The notes below the pieces were generated by a model that did not search any database, was not told where the DNA came from, and saw nothing but the letters and a program-made list of their open reading frames with translations. 58,031 nucleotides of DNA from Microvirga sesbaniae (GTDB lineage: Bacteria > Pseudomonadota > Alphaproteobacteria > Rhizobiales > Beijerinckiaceae), in NCBI RefSeq assembly GCF_025460805.1, contig NZ_JAMXFJ010000023.1, forward strand, positions 1 through 58,031, in the 5' to 3' direction. Shown one piece after another: positions 17,261 through 25,149 of this stretch (the first letter of the stretch is position 1; each line of letters starts with the position of its first letter). The position numbers were made by a program, and so were the translations under genes.

Positions 17261-17289
17261 AAAAAGCCGCGCTCGGTGCGCGGCTTTTT
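17261..17289. terminator. Bidirectional terminator between the anchored-protein gene and rpoH
   Basis: Stem AAAAAGCCGCGC / GCGCGGCTTTTT with a short loop; A tract on the left, T tract on the right. It serves the convergent gene ends. Confidence 0.88.
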
Positions 17290-17311
17290 CATGGTCCCGG
17301 CGCCGGCCGGC

Positions 17312-18202
17312 TCAGGCCTCGGCCGACGAGGTCTCGATCTGCGTCAGGTTCTTCTTGACCGCTTCCTGGATCTTCTCGAAGGCCCGAACCTCGATCTGGC
17401 GGACGCGCTCGCGGGAGACGCCGAACTCGGTGGAAAGCTCCTCCAGGGTGATTGGATCGTCCGACAGGCGGCGCGCTTCGAAGATGCGGCGCTCGCGCGG
17501 GTTGAGCACGGACAGCGCCGACCGCAGGGCAGTGAGCCTGTTCTGGCCTTCCTCCTCCTCGACGAGCACCTGTTCCTGGCTCTGGCTGGTGTCGACGAGC
17601 CAATCCTGCCATTCGCCGCCGCCTTCACCCTCGTCGCGCAGGGGGGCGTTGAGGGAGGCGTCGCCGCCGAGGCGGCGGTTCATGTCGACCACATCCTGCT
17701 CGGTCACCCCGAGCTGGGTTGCGATCTGCTTGACGTTTTCGGGGCGAAGATCGCCTTCCTCGAATGCGGAGATCCGGCCCTTCGCCTTGCGCAGGTTGAA
17801 GAACAGTTTCTTCTGGTTCGCGGTGGTGCCCATCTTCACGAGTGACCAGGAACGCAGGATGTATTCTTGAATCGCGGCCTTGATCCACCACATGGCATAT
17901 GTGGCGAGGCGGAAGCCCTTGTCGGGCTCGAAGCGTTTGACGGCCTGCATCAGACCGACATTGCCTTCCGACACGACCTCGCCGATCGGCAGGCCGTAGC
18001 CGCGATAGCCCATGGCGATCTTCGCGACCAGGCGCAGGTGGGACGTCACGAGCTTATGGGCCGCTTCGCGATCTCCATGCTCGCGCCAGCGCTTGGCGAG
18101 CATGTATTCCTCATGCGGCTCGAGCATGGGGAAGCGACGGATTTCGTCGAGATAGCGCGAAAGGCCCCCTTCATTGGCAAGCACCGGAAGCGCTGCAGCC
18201 AT
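17312..18202 (-). CDS. rpoH: RNA polymerase heat-shock sigma factor RpoH (sigma-32)
   Basis: Directs RNA polymerase to heat-shock promoters. 296 residues with sigma region 2 (YGLPIGEVVSEGNVGLMQAV, RLATYAMWWIKAAIQEYIL), the RpoH box QKKLFFNLRKAKG (about 129-141), and region 4 with its helix-turn-helix (LEELSTEFGVSRERVRQIE). The RpoH box separates it from the primary sigma factor. ATG 18202 is strongly favoured by the AAGGAGGAG six bases upstream; the ATG at 18238 has no such site. rluD lies 167 bases upstream on the same strand. An AT-rich TATATA near 18285 in that gap could be a -10 element. Confidence 0.96.
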   Translation of the reverse strand: MAAALPVLANEGGLSRYLDEIRRFPMLEPHEEYMLAKRWREHGDREAAHKLVTSHLRLVAKIAMGYRGYGLPIGEVVSEGNVGLMQAVKRFEPDKGFRLATYAMWWIKAAIQEYILRSWSLVKMGTTANQKKLFFNLRKAKGRISAFEEGDLRPENVKQIATQLGVTEQDVVDMNRRLGGDASLNAPLRDEGEGGGEWQDWLVDTSQSQEQVLVEEEEGQNRLTALRSALSVLNPRERRIFEARRLSDDPITLEELSTEFGVSRERVRQIEVRAFEKIQEAVKKNLTQIETSSAEA

Positions 18203-18369
18203 GTCTTCTCCTCCTTTGGCTCCCTCACCATGAGGCAAGCCTGGGGCGGCCCCCCTCCGAGGCCGGCCGCCCTAACCCCCTATATAAGCGGTTCAACGTT
18301 GTCCGAATAGAGGCATCAGGCTTCAAGACGTGGTGAACGCTCCAGACTCGCAAGGGTGCCAGCGTGACG

Positions 18370-19389
18370 TCATTTTGCGACCGATTGACGCTCAATTTCA
18401 GCCCGCAGCGCCTCCAGAAGCGCGGCCATGTCCGGGGGAAGCGGGCTCTCGAAGCGGAGGAATTCGCCGCTGCGCGGGTGTTCGAACCCGAGGATTGCGG
18501 CATGAAGGGCCTGCCGGTTCAGGGCATCGAGCGCCTCTCTCTGCGTTTCGGAGAGCCGGTTCGCCTTGGTCTTGAAGCCGGACCCGTAGGTGGCATCCCC
18601 CAGGAGCGGATGGCCGAGATGGGCCATGTGGACCCGGATCTGATGCGTGCGTCCCGTCTCCAGTTCGCAGCGGACCAGGCTCGCGAGAGGCTGGGCCGGC
18701 GGCAGGGCCTCCAGCACCTCGTAATGGGTGATCGCATAACGGCCGCGGTCCTCTCCCACCACGACGATCTTCTCGCGGTTATGGGTGCTGCGGGCGAGCG
18801 GCGCGTCGACGGTTCCTCGCCGCCGCTCGGGCACGCCCCAGAGGATCGCCAGATAGGCCCGCTCCAAGGGTCCCGTGCGGCCGTGATCGGCGAACTGCGC
18901 CGCCAGCGCCTGGTGGGCGAGGTCGTTCTTGGCGACCACCAGCAGGCCCGACGTGTCCTTGTCGAGGCGATGGACGATCCCGGGGCGCTTCACGCCCCCG
19001 ATCCCCGAGAGACTCTCGCCGCAATGGGCGATGAGGGCATTCACCAGGGTGCCGGAATCGTGCCCGGCGGCCGGATGCACGACGAGCCCGGAGGGCTTGT
19101 CGATGACGATCAGGTCGTCGTCCTCGTAGACGATCGTGAGGTCGATCGCCTCGCCGGCAGGCTCGGCCGGAACGGGCGGCGGCACGGTCAGGGTGATCCG
19201 GACGCCGCCGGCAACCTTCCGGTTCGGATCCAGGGCCGGCACGTCGTCGATGGCGACCTGACCGTCCCGAATGAGAGCCTGAACGCGGCTTCGCGACAGA
19301 TCCGCCTGCAGGCGTGTCAGCACGCGATCGAGCCGATCCGCCGTCATGTCGGGTTCCAGAAGCCATTCCTGTCGCGTTACGCCGTTCAC
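18370..19389 (-). CDS. rluD: Ribosomal large-subunit pseudouridine synthase, RluA/RluD family
   Basis: Isomerises uridine to pseudouridine in 23S rRNA; RluD homologues act on helix 69. 339 residues: an N-terminal S4-type RNA-binding domain (about 15-80, RLDRVLTRLQADLSRSRVQ), then the catalytic domain. The latter has VIDKPSGLVVHPAAGH and the active-site HRLDKDTSG (Asp about 143), and later the RTHQIRVHMAHLGHPLLGD motif. The start is GTG 19389 with GAGGA just upstream. RluA/RluC/RluD cannot be firmly distinguished here, but the S4 domain and the neighbouring rpoH favour RluD. Confidence 0.92.
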   Translation of the reverse strand: MNGVTRQEWLLEPDMTADRLDRVLTRLQADLSRSRVQALIRDGQVAIDDVPALDPNRKVAGGVRITLTVPPPVPAEPAGEAIDLTIVYEDDDLIVIDKPSGLVVHPAAGHDSGTLVNALIAHCGESLSGIGGVKRPGIVHRLDKDTSGLLVVAKNDLAHQALAAQFADHGRTGPLERAYLAILWGVPERRRGTVDAPLARSTHNREKIVVVGEDRGRYAITHYEVLEALPPAQPLASLVRCELETGRTHQIRVHMAHLGHPLLGDATYGSGFKTKANRLSETQREALDALNRQALHAAILGFEHPRSGEFLRFESPLPPDMAALLEALRAEIERQSVAK

Positions 19390-19436
19390 CGCATCCTCAT
19401 TTGATCTGAGCCGTTCGCTTTTTTCAGCAAAAGGGC

Positions 19437-19465
19437 TTGAAGGGATTCAGAAGGGTGGTTATACG
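19437..19465 (+). promoter_or_regulatory. Promoter for tRNA-Glu
   Basis: TTGAAG at 19437-19442 and TATACG at 19460-19465, separated by 17 bases, lie 20 bases before the tRNA 5' end. This is a good sigma-70-type arrangement for a stable RNA gene. Confidence 0.65.
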
Positions 19466-19484
19466 AGCGGCCTCAACCTTGCTA

Positions 19485-19560
19485 GCTCCCTTCGTCTAGC
19501 GGTCTAGGACGTCGCCCTCTCACGGCGAAAACAGGGGTTCGAGTCCCCTAGGGAGCGCCA
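19485..19560 (+). tRNA. tRNA-Glu (anticodon CTC)
   Basis: 76 bases including an encoded CCA. The acceptor arms GCTCCCT / AGGGAGC pair fully. The anticodon stem TCGCC / GGCGA encloses loop CTCTCAC with anticodon CTC. The T arm reads AGGGGTTCGAGTCCCCT. It marks the left edge of an accessory-looking stretch. Confidence 0.97.
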
Positions 19561-19876
19561 AGGTTTCAACGACTTGGCAAGCAGATGCGATGCGTCGTTG
19601 GTTCTATGCCTGACTCTGGTCCGATAAGGGGCGCGGGCGGGCTACACATCCCATAATCGAAAAGGTCGCCAGGCCTGGACCCATGGCTCCCGCTGCCTCG
19701 AGGCGCGACGTGATGCCGGTGCCTTCGGCCGATCCCATCGTCCGGCGAGCGCAAGGTCAGCCCCTGGCGTCCAAGCTCATTGCGGCCAGGGATCGGATCC
19801 GATGCTACGTCATCGATATGTGCATCGTTGATGCCGCCCTTCGGGTCGCTGGCGCGGCCCGCTGGGTCCGCACGAT
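19561..19876. other. Intergenic region after tRNA-Glu, nothing recognised
   Basis: 316 bases without a convincing gene. Fragments such as CTGGTCCGATAAGG and GGATCCGATGCTACG resemble degenerate pieces of the GCATCGG palindrome family. The short leftward frame here has no supporting features. Confidence 0.5.
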
Positions 19877-20251
19877 TCACGCGCGTTCGTCATCCGCTCC
19901 GATGCTGCGGAGAAGGCCTTCGCAGCAACTGACGAAGGTTGCAAAAACGGCTCCCAGAACGGCGCCAGACGCTTTCACGAGGGCATCCGGAAGGCGCCCA
20001 TGGCGGCCCGGAACATAGTTCTGCGCAAGTTCGAGAATCCCGACGGTTGCGAGCAGCATCACGATGACGTGGAGGCGGTGTTTCGGGTAGCCGAGGCAGA
20101 ACGCGGCCCCAATGGCCGCGGAGGCTGCAAATCGCTCCAACCCGACCGGCGCTGCCGTGACAGGCCGAAAATCAATGGGTGCCAGGGTCAAGGCCGCGAT
20201 CGCCAGGATGAGCAGCCACGCGACCCAGCGGAAAAATATCGTGGGCGTCAT
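19877..20251 (-). CDS. VanZ-like family membrane protein
   Basis: 124 residues, four predicted membrane segments: about 7-24 (FRWVAWLLILAIAALTLAP), 42-58, 61-78 and 94-112. The pattern of an early LTLAP-type motif, a central ELAQNYVPGRHG and a following hydrophobic helix fits the VanZ-like family, where the sequence near E-x-x-Q-x-x-x-P-G-R-x-x is characteristic. VanZ itself confers low-level teicoplanin resistance, but most homologues have no known role and often sit near polysaccharide genes. The neighbouring hexapeptide acetyltransferase fits such a setting. Confidence 0.75.
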   Translation of the reverse strand: MTPTIFFRWVAWLLILAIAALTLAPIDFRPVTAAPVGLERFAASAAIGAAFCLGYPKHRLHVIVMLLATVGILELAQNYVPGRHGRLPDALVKASGAVLGAVFATFVSCCEGLLRSIGADDERA

Positions 20252-20466
20252 GGGGAGCGGTGTACCCGATCATGGGGTGGCCGTGCATGGCTTGCTGCAC
20301 GATCGCCGAATGTCACATCATCAGGGTTGCCGCACGTCACAGGACCGAAGCCGGAGATGCTCATGTCACTGAAGGCTCGGCGGGAGGGAGTGCTCGCCCG
20401 CCGACAAGGATGAGTTCGCAGCCCCAATGTCCGAAGCAGGCGAAGGGCGCTCCATGAGCCGGCGGT

Positions 20467-21051
20467 TCAACTCCGCCCCTCCATGAGCACCGCCCGGTGA
20501 AGCACGTCCGGCGTGCAGCCCGTTCGTATGATGGCACCTGGATTGCCAGCGACCACCGACCGAGCCGGAACATCGAAGTTGACGACAGCGCCCGCCAAAA
20601 TGCGGCTCCCCATTCCCACCGTTATGTCACCGACGACCACTGCATGCGGCCCGATCCATACGTCGTCCTCGATGACGGGGTATCCCGTTCTCCGAGTTCC
20701 GTCGGGAGCAATGGAATCTGCCTGGCCAATCGTCACTCCGTGGAACAGAGTCACATTGGCGCCAATGCGGGCTTTTCCGTTCACGACCAAGCCGAAGGGG
20801 TGTGAAATCTTCAAGGCTGGTCCGATCGACGTTTTGATCGGCAGCTCCATGCCGGCAATGCCGTTGAAAACTTTGTGCAAGACCTGAATGGGGACTTTGA
20901 ATGGGCGTAGGGCCCGTTGTTTTGCAATCGCTTGGTACAGTCTCAGCGTCGTAATCGACCGGAAGCTGCTATCGCGCAGGAATTCGGTCAGGAATACGCC
21001 AATAGAGGTCCGGCCGTTAACCCTATAAATGTCGTGCTTGAGATTGGCCAT
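20467..21051 (-). CDS. Hexapeptide-repeat acyltransferase, serine acetyltransferase-like
   Basis: 194 residues. A helical N-terminus precedes left-handed beta-helix turns with hexapeptide repeats: about residues 83-185, including GPALKISHPFGLVVNGKARI, GANVTLFHGVTIG, VIEDDVWIGPHAVVVGDITV and RSVVAGNPGAIIR. HPFG and the GNPG close resemble CysE-type and polysaccharide O-acetyltransferases. It is shorter than true CysE and lacks its full N-terminal domain, so it more likely acetylates a sugar or other acceptor than feeds cysteine synthesis. Its base composition is visibly less GC-rich than its housekeeping neighbours, suggesting transfer. Confidence 0.82.
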   Translation of the reverse strand: MANLKHDIYRVNGRTSIGVFLTEFLRDSSFRSITTLRLYQAIAKQRALRPFKVPIQVLHKVFNGIAGMELPIKTSIGPALKISHPFGLVVNGKARIGANVTLFHGVTIGQADSIAPDGTRRTGYPVIEDDVWIGPHAVVVGDITVGMGSRILAGAVVNFDVPARSVVAGNPGAIIRTGCTPDVLHRAVLMEGRS

Positions 21052-21191
21052 GCGGGACTTCGTCGTTGTGCAGTGCTCAAAACTCCTAGTGGTTCCTTAG
21101 GGGAGAGGCAATCCCGCAGCAAATCGCAGAAGATATATGGTTAATGAGGCAAAGATTGATGATGGCGTCAGTCGAGGCGGCCCTCCCGAGG

Positions 21192-21215
21192 CCGATGTAT
21201 TCAGGAATACATCGG
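21192..21215. repeat. Perfect 10-bp inverted repeat upstream of the acetyltransferase gene
   Basis: CCGATGTATT and AATACATCGG flank CAGG. It lies 140 bases before the leftward acetyltransferase start. It could be an operator or an RNA hairpin; there is no T tract on either side. The 301-base gap 21052-21352 holds this, the next terminator and nothing else I recognise. Confidence 0.6.
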
Positions 21216-21275
21216 TGAACTTGCCTCTCGTGGCGCAGGAATAGCCTCCTGCATGGAGCCTCTTGGATGAAGCAA

Positions 21276-21303
21276 AAGAGGCGGTCCGCAAGGTCCGCCT
21301 CTT
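21276..21303 (-). terminator. Terminator for the leftward membrane-protein gene
   Basis: Stem AAGAGGCGG / CCGCCTCTT with a 10-base loop. On the minus strand it is followed by TTGC rather than a long T run, so efficiency is uncertain. Confidence 0.55.
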
Positions 21304-21352
21304 CGCGTTCGATCGGCCTTCGGAGCAGGCGGCGCTGCCCCTCGGCATGACG

Positions 21353-21763
21353 TCATTCGGCGGGCGTCAGGCGGACCGTCGGAGACGCAGCGGTGTCACG
21401 CGCTGGCCTGAAGACGAAATAGGCGAACAGCACCATCGCAGCCAGGATGATCAGCGAGGCTAGTGCGGCAACCGGGTCGAAGGCCGTGTAGCCGAGATGA
21501 AGCGCGGCCACGGCGACCGTCAGGACGATGGTGCCGATCGACCAGATGACGACCTGGATCATGGCCAGGCGGCTTCGATCAAGTGACGGGCGACGTTCGT
21601 AGTAGATGCCGAAGAGGAACAGAGACACCCAGCCGAGCAGGTTGAGATGCGCGTGGGCCGGCATGATCGAATGATCCTGGGAAGCCGCCATCCCGATCCC
21701 CATCGCCATGCCGGCGATGACGAAGAGAACGGCCAGCTTGAAACTGAGCGACGATGCGGTCAT
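21353..21763 (-). CDS. Small four-helix membrane protein with PAHAHLNLLGW motif
   Basis: 136 residues with hydrophobic segments at about 7-26, 42-55, 68-90 and 97-118. The sequence MPAHAHLNLLGWVSLFLFGIYYE after the first helix is shared with a family sometimes annotated as cytochrome oxidase- or NnrT-like. Two histidines in AHAHLN could bind heme or metal, as the corresponding motif does in heme-copper oxidases and NorB, but the protein is far too short to be such an enzyme. No respiratory genes are adjacent. Function is unknown. Confidence 0.75.
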   Translation of the reverse strand: MTASSLSFKLAVLFVIAGMAMGIGMAASQDHSIMPAHAHLNLLGWVSLFLFGIYYERRPSLDRSRLAMIQVVIWSIGTIVLTVAVAALHLGYTAFDPVAALASLIILAAMVLFAYFVFRPARDTAASPTVRLTPAE

Positions 21764-21946
21764 GAGGTCCTCCGAGAAGTATTCCCTGGGTCGATTGCTT
21801 TTGTTTTCACTACGACTGTGGGCACAATGTCCGATGTGTGGAAAAGCACAACAGATCTTCTAGGGTATTCTCGCATCGTTTCTATTATAACACTTCGCAT
21901 GACGCCCGTGAAAGGTGCCTCTCAGAATCGTCGGCCGACATGAGAA

Positions 21947-21968
21947 GCGGCCCGCTTTCGCGGGCCGC
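21947..21968 (-). terminator. Possible terminator hairpin downstream of the Cys-rich small gene
   Basis: Perfect 9-bp stem GCGGCCCGC / GCGGGCCGC with loop TTTC, 46 bases after the leftward small gene. There is no strong T tract. Confidence 0.45.
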
Positions 21969-22014
21969 TGGCGCAACATCCATCGAGGTCATCCGCTCTT
22001 TGCGGGCCATCACC

Positions 22015-22179
22015 TCAACCTTTGCTTTGGATGTCGCTGCGATGCGCGCCTGATCCCATGCCCTGCTTGTCCTGAAGAGCATGTTCGCAGCGCTCCACAT
22101 GACTGGCCGCACGCTGCTGCATCTCCTGAGCATTATGGCAAGGGTTCTCGACCTCCTGACGGCAGAACTGGCATTTCAT
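22015..22179 (-). CDS. 54-residue Cys-rich small protein
   Basis: A short gene with an excellent ribosome-binding site, GAGGAGG five bases before ATG 22179. The product starts MKCQFCRQEVENPCHNAQEM and continues with SHVERCEHAL. The pattern C-x2-C-x7-C-H ... H-x3-C-x-H suggests a small metal-binding (probably zinc) knuckle. The tail is polar and disordered. A near-perfect EcfG-type promoter lies 33 bases upstream, so it is probably a general-stress gene. I do not recognise a named family. An in-frame extension to 22257 exists but ignores the ribosome-binding site. Confidence 0.75.
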   Translation of the reverse strand: MKCQFCRQEVENPCHNAQEMQQRAASHVERCEHALQDKQGMGSGAHRSDIQSKG

Positions 22180-22211
22180 CACGACCTCCTCTTCAGCATG
22201 AGCAGAAGGCC

Positions 22212-22236
22212 AACGTAGAGGCATAATGAGGGTTCC
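22212..22236 (-). promoter_or_regulatory. EcfG-type general stress promoter
   Basis: On the minus strand GGAAC (22236-22232), 16 bases, then CGTT (22215-22212): an exact match to the alphaproteobacterial EcfG consensus GGAAC-N16/17-CGTT. Transcription would begin about 8 bases further on and give a leader of roughly 25 bases to the Cys-rich small gene. Confidence 0.72.
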
Positions 22237-22498
22237 GCGGCTCCTGGAAGGATGCACCGATGAACGCTTGGGCCTCCTGGAGAACGGGTGCTGGGTTCGC
22301 TTCAGGAATTCCGCAGGTCGCTCGCCGTCCGTCTCCGTCCGGGTGCGATGCAGGGGCCGACGCGGCAGTCGGGCCGCACAACAGGAACCAAGCGTCCCGT
22401 GGCCTGTTCACATTCGTTGACGATGGCGCGCAACGTCTTCGTGCCGCGGGAAGCGGGTTCATTCCTCGTTCAAGCATCATCTCCGGAGGGAGATTCCT

Positions 22499-22879
22499 AT
22501 GAAGAGAGCTTTCATTCTGGCCGCCGGCCTTGTCGTCCTGGCAACCGGCGCTTGGAGTCAGGAATCATCGCGAAGCCGTGACGACTTCGATCGCGGAAGC
22601 TGGCGCGAGAGCCGCGACGGCTGGGATCGCGACCGAGACCGCCGCCGTAGCCCGATCATGCGGGACGAGGACGAGGATGATCGGGATGACCGGCCCCAGC
22701 GTGGAGCCCGGTTCTTCCTGCGCAGCGGCGATACGCAGCTCCGGGTCGTTTGCGGCAATCGGGAATCGACGCAGTCCTGCGTCGATGCGGCCCTGCGCAT
22801 GTTCGACCGCGTGCAGTCCCAGCAGGGTGCGGGCGCGCGGTCGCCCGCAACGTCCGGGCCCTCCCAGGCGCCGCAATAG
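22499..22879 (+). CDS. Small secreted Asp/Arg-rich protein
   Basis: 126 residues with a clear signal peptide (MKRAFILAAGLVVLATGAWS, cleavage after about residue 20). A strongly charged Asp/Arg stretch follows (about 25-67, e.g. DGWDRDRDRRRSP and EDEDDRDDRPQR). A short folded-looking segment comes next, FFLRSGDTQLRVVCGNREST with SCVDAALRMFD, and then a Gln/Ala tail. The two cysteines could form a disulphide. GGAGGGA lies seven bases before the ATG. No family is recognised. It is convergent with metZ. Confidence 0.75.
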   Translation: MKRAFILAAGLVVLATGAWSQESSRSRDDFDRGSWRESRDGWDRDRDRRRSPIMRDEDEDDRDDRPQRGARFFLRSGDTQLRVVCGNRESTQSCVDAALRMFDRVQSQQGAGARSPATSGPSQAPQ

Positions 22880-22905
22880 GAAGGCTCAAGGGAGACGGGT
22901 CGCGC

Positions 22906-24096
22906 TTACGCGTACTCGAGAGCGCCGGTGAGATCGGCCAGCAGGTCGTCACGATGCTCGAGCCCGATCGACAGGCGCACGAGGCCGTCCGGGATGCCCA
23001 TCTCGCCGCGCTGATCCGGCGTGAAGCGCTGGTGCGTGGTCGTGGCCGGGTGGGTGACGAGGCTCTTCGCGTCCCCCAGATTGTTCGAGATCCGGATCAG
23101 CCTCAGCGCATTCAGGAACCGGAAGGCTGCTTCCTTGCCGCCCTTGACCTCGAGGGCGATCATGGTCGAGCCGCCGCTCATCTGGCGCCGGATCAGGTCG
23201 GCCTGAGGATGATCGGCCCGACCCGGATAGGTCAGTCCTCGAAGCTTGGGGTGATCATGGAGAGCGTCCGCGAGATAACCTGCCGTCGCCGTCTGCTTCT
23301 CGACGCGCAGGGGAAGGGTCTCCAGGCCTTTGAGCAGCACCCAGGCATTGAAGGGTGAAATCGACGGTCCCGTCATGCGCAGGAACTGCTGGACCTTCGT
23401 CTCGATGAATTCGGTCGAGGCCAGGATCACGCCTCCCAGACACCGGCCCTGGCCGTCGATGTGCTTGGTCGCGGAATAGACGACGCAGTCGGCGCCCAGG
23501 GCCAGAGGCTTCTGGAAGAGGGGCGTGGCGAAGACGTTGTCGACGGTGAGCGTTGCGCCTGCCGCATGCGCGATGTCCGCGACGGCCGCGATGTCGATGA
23601 TCTCCAGGCTCGGATTGGTCGGGGTCTCGAGCAGAAAGGCCTTCGTGTCCGGTCGCACCGCCTCGCGCCATTGGCTCAGATCCGCGCCATCGACGAGGGT
23701 GCAGCCGACGCCGAAGCGGGGCAGGAGATCCTCCACGACCCACCGGCACGAGCCGAAGAGGGCCCGGGCGGCCACCACGTGGTCTCCCGCCTGGACCTGT
23801 CCGACCATGGCGGCGGTCACCGCTGCCATGCCGCTCGCCGTCGCCCGGGCCGCCTCAGCGCCTTCAAGGGCCGCGATGCGTTGCTCGAAAGCGTCGATCG
23901 TCGGATTGGAATAGCGGCTGTAGCTGTAGCCGGGCTCCTCGTTCAGGAAGCGCCTCTCCGCGCTCTCCGCGCTCTCATAAACGAAACCCTGGGTGAGGAA
24001 GAGCGCTTCCGACGTCTCGCCGAAGGGCGTGCGTTGATGGCCCTCATGAACGAGGCGGGTTTCCAGGTGATAATCGGGTTGGTGCGGCGAGGTCAT
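22906..24096 (-). CDS. metZ: O-succinylhomoserine sulfhydrylase MetZ
   Basis: PLP enzyme making homocysteine directly from O-succinylhomoserine (or the acetyl ester) and sulfide, the usual methionine route in this order. 396 residues of the Cys/Met-metabolism class: SRYSNPTIDAFEQRIAALEG, ASGMAAVTAA, DNVFATPLFQKPLALGAD and the PLP lysine in SATKHIDGQGR (about Lys211), with SIGLEHRDDLLADL at the C-terminus. The N-terminus (ETRLVHEGHQRTPFGETSEALFLTQGFVY) is of MetZ type. A 28-base palindrome lies between the start codon and rfbD. Confidence 0.93.
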   Translation of the reverse strand: MTSPHQPDYHLETRLVHEGHQRTPFGETSEALFLTQGFVYESAESAERRFLNEEPGYSYSRYSNPTIDAFEQRIAALEGAEAARATASGMAAVTAAMVGQVQAGDHVVAARALFGSCRWVVEDLLPRFGVGCTLVDGADLSQWREAVRPDTKAFLLETPTNPSLEIIDIAAVADIAHAAGATLTVDNVFATPLFQKPLALGADCVVYSATKHIDGQGRCLGGVILASTEFIETKVQQFLRMTGPSISPFNAWVLLKGLETLPLRVEKQTATAGYLADALHDHPKLRGLTYPGRADHPQADLIRRQMSGGSTMIALEVKGGKEAAFRFLNALRLIRISNNLGDAKSLVTHPATTTHQRFTPDQRGEMGIPDGLVRLSIGLEHRDDLLADLTGALEYA

Positions 24097-24107
24097 GAGA
24101 AGATCCT

Positions 24108-24135
24108 ACGATTGTTCTTTAAAAAGAACAATCGT
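24108..24135. promoter_or_regulatory. 28-base palindrome in front of metZ
   Basis: ACGATTGTTCTT and AAGAACAATCGT, a perfect 12-bp inverted repeat around TAAA, end 11 bases before the metZ start codon. It lacks a T tract in the metZ direction and therefore looks more like an operator or a leader hairpin than an rfbD terminator. No SAM riboswitch core is visible in the 84-base gap. Confidence 0.6.
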
Positions 24136-24180
24136 CTTTTCTCGCGGAAAGTTTCAAAAATTTCTTCTCCGGTCCCGCGT

Positions 24181-25086
24181 TCAGCGGGCCACTTCCTTGC
24201 GTGCTTCCTCGATCACACGCTTGACGCAAGGTTCCAGCGACGACCGCCAAGGAGGGAGGGCGACCCCGTGGATGTCCTTCAGCTTGCTGCAGTCGAGCCG
24301 GGAATTGGCCGGTCGCTTGGCCGGCGTCGGGTAATCCGCCGTCGCGATCGGCCGCACCCTCGCCGAGGGTCCGCCGAGCCGCGCCGACAGGGCGAAGATC
24401 TCCGTGGCGAATTCCGCCCAGCTCGCGAAGCCCGTTCCCGTCATGTGAAACAACCCGCGCAGGCTCCGGTCTTCCGGCCGCTCGAGAAGGTTGCGGCTGA
24501 CCGCGAAAATCCCGTCGGCGATATCGAGGGCGCTGGTGGGCGATCCATGCTGGTCGCCCACCACGCCGAGCTCTTCCCGGTCGGCGGCGAGGCGCAGCAT
24601 GGTCTTCACGAAATTCTTGCCGAACGGACTGTACACCCAGGCGGTGCGCAGGATCACATGATTCTCCGCCTCGGCGGCCACGGCTTCTTCGCCCAGAAGC
24701 TTCGAGGCGCCATAGGCTCCCAGCGGCGAGACCGGATCGTCTTCGCGGTAGGGGCGATCCGCCGTGCCGTCGAAGACGTAGTCGGTCGACAGATGGATCA
24801 CGGGCACGTTCATCGCCGTGGCGGCGCCGGCCACGACGCCTGCGCCGATGCCGTTGATGGCTTCCGCCAGTTCCGGGTCCGATTCCGCCTGGTCCACCGC
24901 CGTATACGCGGCGGCATTCACGATCAGGTCGCCGCCGGTCTCGATCAGTGCGTCCTCGATGCCCGAGGGATCGGCGAGATCGAGCTTGGGGCGTCCGACG
25001 AGGACGGCCTGAGCCCCGTGGACCCGCGCCCGCTCCGCCAGCGCCCGCGCGACCTGTCCTTCCTTGCCGACGATGATGATACGCAT
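24181..25086 (-). CDS. rfbD: dTDP-4-dehydrorhamnose reductase RfbD
   Basis: Reduces dTDP-4-dehydro-L-rhamnose to dTDP-L-rhamnose with NAD(P)H, the last step of the rhamnose donor pathway for surface polysaccharide. 301 residues, extended SDR fold: nucleotide-binding IIIVGKEGQVARALAERA, VNAAAYTAVDQAESDP, STDYVFDGTADRPYRE, and the YxxxK pair in GAYGASKLLGE. ATG 25086 is preferred over a TTG twelve bases earlier. rfbA, rfbB and rfbC are not in this window, so the gene is isolated here. Confidence 0.92.
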   Translation of the reverse strand: MRIIIVGKEGQVARALAERARVHGAQAVLVGRPKLDLADPSGIEDALIETGGDLIVNAAAYTAVDQAESDPELAEAINGIGAGVVAGAATAMNVPVIHLSTDYVFDGTADRPYREDDPVSPLGAYGASKLLGEEAVAAEAENHVILRTAWVYSPFGKNFVKTMLRLAADREELGVVGDQHGSPTSALDIADGIFAVSRNLLERPEDRSLRGLFHMTGTGFASWAEFATEIFALSARLGGPSARVRPIATADYPTPAKRPANSRLDCSKLKDIHGVALPPWRSSLEPCVKRVIEEARKEVAR

Positions 25087-25149
25087 GGACACCTGCAATC
25101 CTCTGTGATGGCGAGGGCGGCCTTACCAGAGCAGGGCCGCCCGACAAAA

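Noticed and set aside
19566..19880. Leftward 104-codon frame after tRNA-Glu
   Set aside because: No ribosome-binding site, no domain, Arg/Pro/Gly-rich. It overlaps repeat-like fragments.
22193..22480. Leftward 95-codon frame
   Set aside because: It overlaps the EcfG-type promoter and has no convincing start site or family.
24097..24180. SAM-II riboswitch upstream of metZ
   Set aside because: Looked for because SAM-II often precedes met genes in this class. The gap has only the palindrome and no SAM-II core.
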